NCBI RefSeq assembly: GCF_002250625.1
Contig: NZ_NMVQ01000001.1
Span: 186,001 to 250,000 of the forward strand
Length of the DNA stretch: 64,000 nt
From: Enemella dayhoffiae
GTDB taxonomy: Bacteria; Actinomycetota; Actinomycetes; Propionibacteriales; Propionibacteriaceae
Direction: 5' to 3'
Part shown: in pieces, positions 42,125 to 49,900 of the stretch
Layout: each line of letters opens with the position of its first letter
Position numbering within the stretch: position 1 is the first letter of the stretch
Notes under the pieces: model-generated
Seen by the model: only the letters and a program-made list of their open reading frames with translations
The model's database searches: none
Told to the model about the DNA's origin: nothing
Position numbers and translations under genes: made by a program

Positions 42125-42946
42125 GTGGAGCTGCGTACGCCGGCCGAGCTGGCCGAGATGCAGGCGGCCGGTCGCTTCGTCGCCGACACCCTGAGCCACC
42201 TGGTCGACACCGTCGAGGTGGGCACCAACCTGCTCGACATCGACGCCGAGGTACGCCGCCGGATCGTCGAGGCGGGCGCCACCAGCTGCTATGTGGACTA
42301 TCACCCGTCCTTCGGCGCGAGCCCGTTCGGTCACTACATCTGCACCTCGGTGAACGACGCCGTGCTGCACGGGCTGCCGCACGACTATCGGCTGGTCGAC
42401 GGCGATCTGCTCTCCCTCGATCTGGCCGTCGAGGTCGACGGCTGGGTGTCGGATTCGGCGGTCTCGATGATCGTCGGTACGCCGGCCGATTCTGCGGCCG
42501 CGGAGGCGGACCGCCGGCTGATCGACTCCACCGAGCGAGCCCTGGCCGCGGCGATCCACGCCGCCCGGGCGGGCAACCGGCTCGGCGACGTCTCCGCGGC
42601 GATCGGCAAGGTGCTGAAGCGTTCCGGATATCGGGTGAACCTGCAGTTCGGCGGGCACGGGGTGGGTCGGATCATGCACGGCGACCCGCACGTCCCCAAC
42701 GACGGCAAGCCGCGCCGCGGCGTACGCCTGGAGCCCGGCCTGGTGATCGCGATCGAGCCGTGGGTGCTCGCCACAACCGACCGGTTGCGCACCGACGCCG
42801 ACGGCTGGACGCTGCGTTCGGTCGACGGCTCCCGCGGCGCACACACCGAGCACACCATCGCGATCACCGAGGACGGGCCCCTGGTGCTGACCGCCCGGGC
42901 CGACAGGATCGGCGTACCCGAATCGGCGCTGCTGCCCTCCTCCTGA
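42125..42946 (+). CDS. map: Type I methionine aminopeptidase
   Basis: A 273-residue metalloenzyme that removes the initiator Met. The five metal ligands lie in VDGDLLSLDLAVEVDGWVSDS (two Asp), GGHGVGRIMHGDPHV (His), GLVIAIEPWV (Glu) and HTEHTIAI (Glu). The GTG start lies four bases after the crgA stop. The usual second gene in this place is elsewhere in many relatives, so a paralogue near the ribosomal protein genes is possible. Its stop codon coincides with the left end of a palindromic repeat. Confidence 0.92.
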   Translation: MELRTPAELAEMQAAGRFVADTLSHLVDTVEVGTNLLDIDAEVRRRIVEAGATSCYVDYHPSFGASPFGHYICTSVNDAVLHGLPHDYRLVDGDLLSLDLAVEVDGWVSDSAVSMIVGTPADSAAAEADRRLIDSTERALAAAIHAARAGNRLGDVSAAIGKVLKRSGYRVNLQFGGHGVGRIMHGDPHVPNDGKPRRGVRLEPGLVIAIEPWVLATTDRLRTDADGWTLRSVDGSRGAHTEHTIAITEDGPLVLTARADRIGVPESALLPSS

Positions 42947-43020
42947 CGCTCACGCTTATCGGTCAATTGTCCCGCGTCCCCAATTGGGGGCGCGTGAAGG
43001 CGGTGCGATGAGCGTGAGCG
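42946..43020. repeat. 75-bp palindromic repeat, copy A
   Basis: Terminal arms CGCTCACGCTTATCG (42947-42961) and CGATGAGCGTGAGCG (43006-43020) pair with one mismatch; the centre CGCGTCCCCAATTGGGGGCGCG-like segment is a second palindrome. The whole is about 85% identical to the reverse complement of 43375-43449. It may also end map transcription. Confidence 0.75.
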
Positions 43021-43027
43021 GGCGGAT

Positions 43028-43370
43028 TCAGGCGTCCAGGCCGAAGCCGCGACGTCCGGTGGCGTTCAGTTCGTCGAACCGGAAGCGGTTGTCCCAGTCG
43101 GCCTCGTAGTGCTCCTCGGGGAAGTCGGGGGCACTCAGTCCGGCCTTGAACGCGGCGAGCTGCGGCTCGGCGTACGCCCTCGTTCTTGGCGCACCAGGGC
43201 GCGGCCGGGATGTACATCACGTTGCCCCAGCCCTGCTGGTCGGCGACCGCGCCGACCCCGTGAATCAGGTCGCAGTGCCACCACACGGTGTCGCCGGGAA
43301 CGACCGCGGGGATCGGCACGACCGCCTGCATGAGCAGCGGGTGCCGCTCTGCTGGCCCGCGTCGGGACAC
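43028..43370 (-). pseudogene. Remnant of a DUF1479 (YbiU-like) gene
   Basis: The C-terminal part of a DUF1479 protein: IPAVVPGDTVWWHCDLIHGV and WGNVMYIPAAPWCAKNEG in one frame, then AYAEPQLAAFKAGLSAPDF and HYEADWDNRFRFDELNATGR to a stop in another. The frame changes within a GGCGTACGCC sequence at 43169-43178. The N-terminal three-quarters are missing, the break falling at the edge of the right palindromic repeat. YbiU-like proteins have a double-stranded beta-helix (2OG-dioxygenase-like) fold. Clearly non-functional as it stands. Confidence 0.75.
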
Positions 43371-43374
43371 CCTG

Positions 43375-43449
43375 ACGCTCACGCTTATCGCCCCACATTC
43401 ACGCGTCCCCAACTGGGTGCGCGGGACACTTGACCGATAAGCGTGAGCG
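43375..43449. repeat. 75-bp palindromic repeat, copy B (inverted relative to copy A)
   Basis: Terminal arms CGCTCACGCTTATCG (43376-43390) and CGATAAGCGTGAGCG (43435-43449) are a perfect inverted repeat. It lies 13 bases past the lysS stop and, with copy A, brackets the DUF1479 remnant. Confidence 0.78.
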
Positions 43450-43461
43450 AGGGGGTACGCC

Positions 43462-44979
43462 TCAGGCCTGCGGCTTGAGCAGGGGGAACAGGATGGTCTC
43501 GCGAATGCCGGCGCCGGTGAACAGCATGACCAGGCGGTCGACGCCCAGACCCATCCCACCCATCGGCGGGCAGCCGAACTCGAGCGCGGCCAGGAAGTCC
43601 TCGTCGAGCTGCATCGCCTCGGGATCGCCCGCGGCGGCCGCCAGCGACTGGGCGGTGAGCACCTCGCGCTGCACCACCGGGTCGATCAGCTCCGAGAAGC
43701 CGGTGGCCCGCTCCATGCCGCCGATGATCAGGTCCCACGCCTCGACCAGCCGCGGCTCGTCGGTCTTCGGCCGGGCCAGCGGCTGCGCGACCGCCGGATA
43801 GTCGTGCACGAAGGTGGGTTGCTGCAGGTCGGGCTCGACCAGCTCGCCGAACAGCTCCATCACCACCTTGCCGGCCTCCCACTTGGGGTCGAGCTCGACC
43901 TGGTGGGCGCCGGCGAGCTCGCGCAGCCGCTCGATCGGGGTGTCCAGGGTGACCTGTTCGCCGAGCTTCTCGCTCAGCCCCGGATAGACCGAGAGCCAGC
44001 GCCACTCGCCAGACAGGTCGATCTCGGTGTCGCCAACGGTGACGGTCCGCGAGCCGAGCGCGTCGGCGGCGTCCAGGATCACCTGCCGGGTCAGCTCGGC
44101 GATCGTGTACTGATCGCCCCAGGACTGGTACGCCTCCAGCATCGTGAACTCCGGGGCGTGGGAGGAGTCGATGCCCTCGTTGCGGAAGATCCGGCCGAGC
44201 TCATAGACGCGGTCGGCGCCGCCGACCATCGCCCGCTTCAGATACAGCTCGAGCGCGATCCGCAGCGTCATGTCGATGTCGAACGCGTTCAGGTGGGTGC
44301 CGAACGGCCGCGCCGCCGCGCCGCCGTGGATCAGCTGCAGCACCGGTGTCTCGATCTCCAGATAGCCGTCGGAGTCGAGCGTACGCCGGATCGAGCGCAT
44401 GATCGCCGCGCGGGTCCGCACCATCGCGCGGGACTCCTCGCGGGCGACCAGGTCGGCGTACCGCTGTCGGACCCGGGACTCCTCGCTCATCTCCTTGTGC
44501 AGGGTCGGCAGCGGGCGCAGCGCCTTGGCGGCCAGCTGCCAGCTGGTCGCCATCACCGAGAGCTCGCCGCGGCGCGAGGAGATCACCCGGCCGGTCACCG
44601 CGACGAAGTCACCGAGGTCGATGTCGGCCTTCCAGTCCGCCAGCCGCTGCTCGCCCACCTCGGCCAGCGACAGCATCACCTGCAGCCGCTCCCCGTTCTC
44701 GGCGGCGGTGAACCCGTCCTGCAGGGTGGCGAAACACAGTTTGCCGGTGTTGCGGATGAACACCACCCGCCCGGAGACGGTGACGACCTGGTCGGTCTCC
44801 TCGCCCGCGGTGAGGCTGCCCCACTGGTCGCGGACGGCGCGCAGGGTGTGCGTACGCCCGACGCTCACCGGATAGACCTGCTGGCCGGCGGCCAGGAGCC
44901 GTTCCCGCTTGTCACGGCGGATCCGGAGCTGCTCGGGGAGGTCGTCCAGGGCGGTCGGGGAAACTGGTTCGTCACTCAC
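43462..44979 (-). CDS. lysS: Lysyl-tRNA synthetase (class II)
   Basis: A 505-residue class II enzyme charging tRNA-Lys. The N-terminal OB-fold anticodon-binding domain runs to about residue 150 (VVTVSGRVVFIRNTGKLCFA). Class II motif 1 is near YLEIETPVLQLIHGGAAARPF, motif 2 is YELGRIFRNEGIDSSHAPEFT and motif 3 GLGVDRLVMLFTGAGIRE. Full length. ATG start; divergent from the YbjQ-like gene across 56 bases. Confidence 0.96.
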   Translation of the reverse strand: MSDEPVSPTALDDLPEQLRIRRDKRERLLAAGQQVYPVSVGRTHTLRAVRDQWGSLTAGEETDQVVTVSGRVVFIRNTGKLCFATLQDGFTAAENGERLQVMLSLAEVGEQRLADWKADIDLGDFVAVTGRVISSRRGELSVMATSWQLAAKALRPLPTLHKEMSEESRVRQRYADLVAREESRAMVRTRAAIMRSIRRTLDSDGYLEIETPVLQLIHGGAAARPFGTHLNAFDIDMTLRIALELYLKRAMVGGADRVYELGRIFRNEGIDSSHAPEFTMLEAYQSWGDQYTIAELTRQVILDAADALGSRTVTVGDTEIDLSGEWRWLSVYPGLSEKLGEQVTLDTPIERLRELAGAHQVELDPKWEAGKVVMELFGELVEPDLQQPTFVHDYPAVAQPLARPKTDEPRLVEAWDLIIGGMERATGFSELIDPVVQREVLTAQSLAAAAGDPEAMQLDEDFLAALEFGCPPMGGMGLGVDRLVMLFTGAGIRETILFPLLKPQA

Positions 44980-45023
44980 CCGGACAGCCTATCGAGACTC
45001 TGGTGGTGACCCGGAGCGCGCAC

Positions 45024-45036
45024 TAGGGTTGGGCCA
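45024..45036 (+). promoter_or_regulatory. -10 element consistent with leaderless start
   Basis: TAGGGT (45024-45029) ends six bases before the ATG at 45036, the spacing at which transcription would begin at the start codon. No Shine-Dalgarno lies between. Leaderless transcripts are common in Actinobacteria. The -35 is not clear. Confidence 0.4.
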
Positions 45037-46391
45037 TGAGCTACGGTCAAAATCCCTACGGCCAGAATCCCTACGGCCAGCCCCAGCAGCAGCCCTACGG
45101 TCAGCGGCCCTACGGTGGCCAGCCTCAGAACCCCTACGGTCAGCCCGGCGGCGGTCAACCCGGCGGGGGCCAGCCCGGCGGTGGTCAGCCGCAGAACCCA
45201 TACGGACAGCCGCAGAACCCCTACGGTCAGCCGGCCCAGAACCCCTACGGTCAGCCGCAGAGTCCCTATGGCCAGCCCGGCCAGGGCCAGCCCGGCCAGG
45301 GCCAGCCCGCGAATCCGTACGGGCAGCCGGGGCGGGGCGGGCAGCCTGGTGGGCAGCCCGGTCAGCAGAACCCGTACGGACAGCCGCAGAGCCCCTACGG
45401 TCAGCAGCCCGGACAGCCGGGTCAGCCGGGTCAGCCGGGTCAGCCGGGTCAGCCGGGTCAGGGTTCCCAGACCTCGGGCTCCGGCGGCCAGGCGTCCTCC
45501 GACGACTGGGGCAGCAGCGAAAAGGAGTCCGGGACCGACCTGGAGGCGCATGACGACGTGCGCGTCAGCATCGCCGAGCACGCGGTCAAGGTGCACACCC
45601 TGCTGGACGACCCGGAGCAGTTCGTCGGGCGAACCCTGGGCGAGGTGGTCGGAGTGGCGCTCCGACCCCGGGGCGGCGACGTCACCTCGCTGACCAAGGC
45701 ACGCCAGCAGGCCGTCTCCCGGATGGCCGAGATGGCCAAGGAGGCCGGGGCCGACGCGGTGATCGGGCTGCGCTTCGACTCCAGCTCCGAGGACATCACC
45801 GCCTACGGCACCGCCGTCTCCCTGGAGGACGACGATGCCCTGCTGGTGGGCGAGGACGACGACGCGAGCGAGACCTCCGGGACCGACTCCTCGAGCACCG
45901 GCGGCGACTCGTTCGGCGGCTTCGGCTCCGGCTCGGATGAGCTGGCCGGGGACTCCGCAACCGGGACCGGCCACCCGGCCGAGACCGGCGACGGCGGCGA
46001 CTCGGACAACGACATGACCCGGCTGAGCGGCAGCGGCAGCTCCCCCTACGGGGGCTCAAACAGCGGATACGGCCAGGGCTCCTACGGCGGTTACGGCCAG
46101 CAGAGCCAGGGCACCGCGGGCGAGCCCTCCTCCGGGCAGTCCGCCTCGGGCCAGTCCACCTCGAGCCAGGGTCAGTCCGGCCAGTCCTGGGGACAGAGCC
46201 AGCCCTCGGCCGGTCAGCCCAGCAACCCCTACGGTCAGAACCCTTACGGTCAGGGCGGCCAGGGCCAGGGCCAGGCTCAGCCCGGTCAGAGCCAGCCCGG
46301 CCAGGGCCAGGGCGGTCAGAGCCAGGGCGATCAGAGCCAGGGCGGTCAGGGCCAGTCCGGCCAGGGATGGCCGTTCTCCGGCAACAGCTGA
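45036..46391 (+). CDS. YbjQ-like (UPF0145) domain flanked by long YGQ/PGQ low-complexity arms
   Basis: A 451-residue protein. Residues 1 to about 165 are [11 protein letters not shown] and QPG repeats; residues about 168-265 form a YbjQ/UPF0145-like domain with [26 protein letters not shown] and a closing YGTAVSL; residues about 265-320 are acidic and Ser-rich; and the rest is again Gly, Gln, Ser and Tyr rich ([13 protein letters not shown]). YbjQ proteins form oligomers of unknown role. The arms resemble disordered, condensate-forming sequences (inference). No signal peptide or membrane helix. Convergent with the DauR-like gene, with a hairpin between. Confidence 0.8.
   Translation: MSYGQNPYGQNPYGQPQQQPYGQRPYGGQPQNPYGQPGGGQPGGGQPGGGQPQNPYGQPQNPYGQPAQNPYGQPQSPYGQPGQGQPGQGQPANPYGQPGRGGQPGGQPGQQNPYGQPQSPYGQQPGQPGQPGQPGQPGQPGQGSQTSGSGGQASSDDWGSSEKESGTDLEAHDDVRVSIAEHAVKVHTLLDDPEQFVGRTLGEVVGVALRPRGGDVTSLTKARQQAVSRMAEMAKEAGADAVIGLRFDSSSEDITAYGTAVSLEDDDALLVGEDDDASETSGTDSSSTGGDSFGGFGSGSDELAGDSATGTGHPAETGDGGDSDNDMTRLSGSGSSPYGGSNSGYGQGSYGGYGQQSQGTAGEPSSGQSASGQSTSSQGQSGQSWGQSQPSAGQPSNPYGQNPYGQGGQGQGQAQPGQSQPGQGQGGQSQGDQSQGGQGQSGQGWPFSGNS
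45414..45458 (+). repeat. Five 9-bp tandem repeats (CAGCCGGGT) in the YbjQ-like gene
   Basis: Five identical units encode repeated Gln-Pro-Gly. Exact identity suggests recent slippage and possible copy-number variation; any change keeps the frame. Confidence 0.85.
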
Positions 46392-46427
46392 GCCGCCGGC
46401 TTCGGGAACGCGCACGACCCAGCTCAC

Positions 46428-46461
46428 AGATCGGCCCCGGTCCCCGCACCGGGGCCGATCT
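46428..46461. terminator. Bidirectional terminator-like hairpin
   Basis: AGATCGGCCCCGGT and ACCGGGGCCGATCT form a perfect 14-base stem with loop CCCCGC between two convergent genes. No T-run on either side, so termination efficiency is uncertain. Confidence 0.7.
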
Positions 46462-46481
46462 GCGTCCCGGCTGGCTCGGGT

Positions 46482-47189
46482 TCAGTCGCGGCTGCGCGCC
46501 TCGTCCAGATAGGCGTACGCCGTCACGCGAGAGATCCCCAACCGCGTTGCGATGGCCTCGATCGACTTGCGCATCTGGGTCGCCCCCTGCCGGTCAAGGG
46601 TCTGCAGCACCGCGATCCGATCGTCGCGGGTTAGTTGGCCGACCGGCTTGCCGGTCTCGTGGATCGCGCGGGTGATCATCGCGTCCATCACCGAAACCAG
46701 GTCTCCGCCGATGTACTCGTCCGGAGCGATGGCACCTGGATCGGTGGTCGGCAGCAGCGAGTCCAGCACCGCCCGCGCCTGCTGCATCGCGCTCAGGTCC
46801 ACATTGATGCAGAGCGCGGCGATGATCCGTCCGGCCGGGTTGCGGAAATAGATCGAGGAGCAGCGCAGTTCACGGCCGTCACTGGTGAACCCTCGATAGC
46901 CGAACGCATCGTGGTCCGCGTCCGGGTTCTGCTGCACCGCGAGCCCGATGCTGGTCGACGGACCGCCCACCTCACGCCCAGTGACGTGCCCGTTGGCGAT
47001 CGCCATGATCGTGTGCCCGAGGTCGACATCGGCGCCCTCGAGGTTGTGCAACACCGCCTCGCAATTCGGTCCACCCGCGGTGGCGATGGCGCGAAGCACG
47101 GGCGCGTACGCCGTGAGCACCGCCTGCGCGTCGGCATACAGGGCCGCACCCGCGAGGGCCGTCTCAGATGGCACGTTTGCAGCAGACAC
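46482..47189 (-). CDS. YheO/DauR-like transcriptional regulator (PAS-like + HTH)
   Basis: A 235-residue regulator with an N-terminal YheO-like PAS domain (LRAIATAGGPNCEAVLHNLE, then GYRGFTSDGRELRCSSIYF and IIAALCINVDLS) and a C-terminal DNA-binding domain (VLQTLDRQGATQMRKSIEAI, then RLGISRVTAYAYLDEA). DauR of Pseudomonas belongs to this family and represses D-arginine utilisation. Here the gene is divergent from a transporter and D-amino-acid enzymes, which fits a sensor of a D-amino acid. GTG start; the ribosome site is weak. Confidence 0.85.
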   Translation of the reverse strand: MSAANVPSETALAGAALYADAQAVLTAYAPVLRAIATAGGPNCEAVLHNLEGADVDLGHTIMAIANGHVTGREVGGPSTSIGLAVQQNPDADHDAFGYRGFTSDGRELRCSSIYFRNPAGRIIAALCINVDLSAMQQARAVLDSLLPTTDPGAIAPDEYIGGDLVSVMDAMITRAIHETGKPVGQLTRDDRIAVLQTLDRQGATQMRKSIEAIATRLGISRVTAYAYLDEARSRD

Positions 47190-47284
47190 GCGACGATCAT
47201 AGGACCTTACAAATCGTTCGCCTCATAGACTTTCTGTTCAGCGCTTGCTACCGTGGCGCCTGGCACGAACCAAGGGGGCTTCGA

Positions 47285-48619
47285 CTGACCACGGCGCAGA
47301 CAGTTGAACCACTGACTCGTAAACAGCGCAAGATGATCGCTGGCGGGGCGATCGGCACGCTGATGGAGTACTACGACTACTACCTCTATGGACTGGCCTC
47401 AGCCGCGGTCTTCCCGACGGTCTATTTCCAGAGCAAGAGCCTGGCCGTGGCCCAGCTTGCTTCCTTTGCCACCTTTGCCGTCGGCTTCCTGCTGCGTCCG
47501 CTCGGCGGCATCATCTGGGGCATCGTGGGAGACCGCGTTGGTCGCAAGGCGGTACTGATGATCACAGTTGTCGGGATGGGTCTGGCCACCGCCGGAATCG
47601 GCGTGATTCCACCCGCGGCCAGCATCGGCATCGCGGCGCCGATCCTGTTGCTGATCTGTCGGATGTTCCAGGGATTCTTTGTGGGCGGGGAAATGGGCGG
47701 CGCCGCCACGATGGTGATCGAACACTCACCACCGCGCCGTCACGGCTTCTATGGCGCCTTTCTGATCAGCGGCGCCGGCATCGCCAACGTCGGGTCGGCC
47801 GGCCTGATGGCCGCGCTCGGTGCGGGCAGCACCAGCTGGTTCATGACCTGGGGCTGGCGGATCCCGTTCCTGCTCGGGTTGGTGCTCGCAGTGATCGCCA
47901 TCATCCTGCGCCGCCACCTGGAGGAGTCAGACGACTTCAAGGAGGTCCAGCAGACCCAGCAGCGCACCGGCAAGAAGCTCAATCCGCTCGTCGAGGTGTT
48001 CCGACACCCCAAGAACGCGATCCTCGGCATCCTGATCGGTCTTCCTCAGTCGATCGCCGGATATGTCGTGCTCACCTACGCGATCTCCTTCCTGGTCAGC
48101 AAGGGAGTACCGGCCCAGTACGGCATCATCGGCACCCTGCTGGTCGGCGCCTGCCAGGTGTTCGTGGCGCCCACCTGGGGGCTGATCTCGGACAAGGTCG
48201 GGCGCCGTCAGGTCTACATCTTCGGCTGCATCGCTTTCGCTGCCCTCGTCTATCCGACCTTCCTGCTCTATTCGACGGGCAACTTCTGGATGGTCGTGCT
48301 CGGCATGATCATCGGTTTCGTAATCCCGGGGGTGGCGATGCAGGCCACCCTGCAGACGATGCTGGTCGAAATGTTTGACCCCGAAGCCCGCACCACCGGG
48401 GTGAACCTGGGCTACCAGTTGTCGAACACCGTCGGCGGTGGTCTCGCCCCGGCGATCTGCGTGGCGCTGGTCTCCTGGGCCGGCGGCCAGTTCTGGCCCG
48501 TGGTCGTCTATTCGGCGGCCATCTGCGCGATCGGGGCGATCGCCACCGCGACGGCCACTTTCAGCCGTGACGGCCAGCGTCTGCACGCCCTGCGCGGCGC
48601 CGAGTCGCTGGGTGATTGA
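47285..48619 (+). CDS. MFS transporter (metabolite:H+ symporter type)
   Basis: A twelve-helix carrier of about 444 residues. Helix 1 contains IGTLMEYYDYYLYGLASAAVF, the loop 2-3 motif is GDRVGRKAVLM, and the loop 8-9 equivalent is SDKVGRRQ, as in the shikimate/citrate/proline-betaine group. It probably imports the D-amino acid or N-acyl-D-amino acid used by the next genes. Start choice is difficult: CTG at 47285 has AAGGGGG at ideal spacing and gives a normal N-terminus; the next in-frame ATG (47332) would begin right at helix 1, and an ATG at 47168 would overlap the divergent regulator. Confidence 0.88.
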   Translation: MTTAQTVEPLTRKQRKMIAGGAIGTLMEYYDYYLYGLASAAVFPTVYFQSKSLAVAQLASFATFAVGFLLRPLGGIIWGIVGDRVGRKAVLMITVVGMGLATAGIGVIPPAASIGIAAPILLLICRMFQGFFVGGEMGGAATMVIEHSPPRRHGFYGAFLISGAGIANVGSAGLMAALGAGSTSWFMTWGWRIPFLLGLVLAVIAIILRRHLEESDDFKEVQQTQQRTGKKLNPLVEVFRHPKNAILGILIGLPQSIAGYVVLTYAISFLVSKGVPAQYGIIGTLLVGACQVFVAPTWGLISDKVGRRQVYIFGCIAFAALVYPTFLLYSTGNFWMVVLGMIIGFVIPGVAMQATLQTMLVEMFDPEARTTGVNLGYQLSNTVGGGLAPAICVALVSWAGGQFWPVVVYSAAICAIGAIATATATFSRDGQRLHALRGAESLGD

Positions 48620-48649
48620 GTGGAAGCCGGCATCCGAGGAGGAACGGTG

Positions 48650-49900
48650 ATGGATCGAGCAGACCAGACGCGGCTGGGCCCGGCCGACAAGGGCATTCCG
48701 GAACGCGCGTTCGGCCTGACCGCTGAGGAGTTCCTCACCACGGAGCCCCGGCTGGCGGATTTCTGGACCCCGCTCATCGTGCTCGACGACGCGGCGATGC
48801 GGCACAACGTGGACACCATGGCACGCTGGGTGGACGAGCGCGGCCTGGAGCTGATGCCGCACGGCAAGACGACGATGGCCCCGGCGCTGTGGCGACGACA
48901 GCTGGAGGCCGGCAGCACCGGGATCACCCTGGCCACGATGGGGCACGTCCGGACCGGTCGCAGCCTCGGGCTGACCTCGATCATGCTGGCGAACAGCGCC
49001 CTCGACCAGCGGGCCCTGCGCTGGCTCGTCGGTGAGCTGGCCGACCCCGACTTCCGCTTCGTCTGCTGGGCCGACTGCCTGGACACCGTCGCGGTGCTCG
49101 ACCGGACGCTCAGCGAGCTGGCACCACCCCGCCCGCTCGAGGTGTGCGTGGAGCTCGGCGTACCAGGGAGGCGTGCCGGCGCTCGCAGCGTGGCCGACGG
49201 AATCGCCATCGCAGAACGGATCGCGGCCTCACCGGTGCTGCGGCTGGCCGGCGTGGCCGGTTATGAGGGGGTGATCGACTCCCACCGCAACACCGAGACG
49301 GTGGCCGCGGTGCGCACCTTCCTGGAGCGGCAGATCGAACTGCACCGGGCGATCGAGCACCTCTACGACGACGCCCCGGCCCTGGTCACCGCGGGCGGCA
49401 GCGGGTTCTTCGACGTCGTCGCCGAGGTGTACGCCGCAGCGGGCGCCGGCCAGGGAGCGGCCCGGTTCGTGCTGCGTTCGGGGGCGTACGTCACCCACGA
49501 CGACGGCATCTATCGCCAGCTCTCCCCCTTCGGCGAAACCGCCGGCCAGGACGGGCCGCGGTTCCAGGCGGCGATGCGCGGAATCGGCCGGGTGATCTCC
49601 TCGACCGAACCCGGGTTGGTGCTGCTCGACGGAGGCAAGCGCGATTTCCCATATGACGAAGGGCTTCCCATCCCGCGCCAGCTGGCCGACGACCTCGGCG
49701 CACCGTGGCGACCGCTCGAGGCGAGCATCTCCGAGCTCAACGATCAGCACGCCTTCCTCACCACCGACCTCCCGGTCGGCTCGGTGGTGGAGCTCGGGCT
49801 ATCCCACCCGTGCACGGCGTTCGACAAGTGGCGGGTGCTGCCGGTCGTCGACTCCTGGGAGTCCGGCCGCGTCGTCGAGCTGGTCCGCACGCACTTCTGA
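48650..49900 (+). CDS. D-serine dehydratase / D-threonine aldolase-like PLP enzyme
   Basis: A 416-residue fold-type III PLP enzyme. The N-terminal alanine-racemase-like barrel has the PLP Lys73 in MPHGKTTMAP; the C-terminal D-serine-dehydratase-like domain has the metal pair in LSHPCTAFDKWR and ends in VLPVVD. Such enzymes split D-threonine-type substrates or eliminate water from D-serine. ATG 48650 is preceded by GAGGAGG at 7 bases; GTG 48647 is equally in frame. It is coupled with the deacylase gene (TGATG). Together with RidA, an enamine by-product is expected, which supports dehydratase activity. Confidence 0.85.
   Translation: MDRADQTRLGPADKGIPERAFGLTAEEFLTTEPRLADFWTPLIVLDDAAMRHNVDTMARWVDERGLELMPHGKTTMAPALWRRQLEAGSTGITLATMGHVRTGRSLGLTSIMLANSALDQRALRWLVGELADPDFRFVCWADCLDTVAVLDRTLSELAPPRPLEVCVELGVPGRRAGARSVADGIAIAERIAASPVLRLAGVAGYEGVIDSHRNTETVAAVRTFLERQIELHRAIEHLYDDAPALVTAGGSGFFDVVAEVYAAAGAGQGAARFVLRSGAYVTHDDGIYRQLSPFGETAGQDGPRFQAAMRGIGRVISSTEPGLVLLDGGKRDFPYDEGLPIPRQLADDLGAPWRPLEASISELNDQHAFLTTDLPVGSVVELGLSHPCTAFDKWRVLPVVDSWESGRVVELVRTHF

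Noticed and set aside
45036-45470. Tandem-repeat region as a non-coding satellite
   Set aside because: It keeps one open reading frame with codon-level variation around NPYGQP units and leads into a recognisable YbjQ-like domain.
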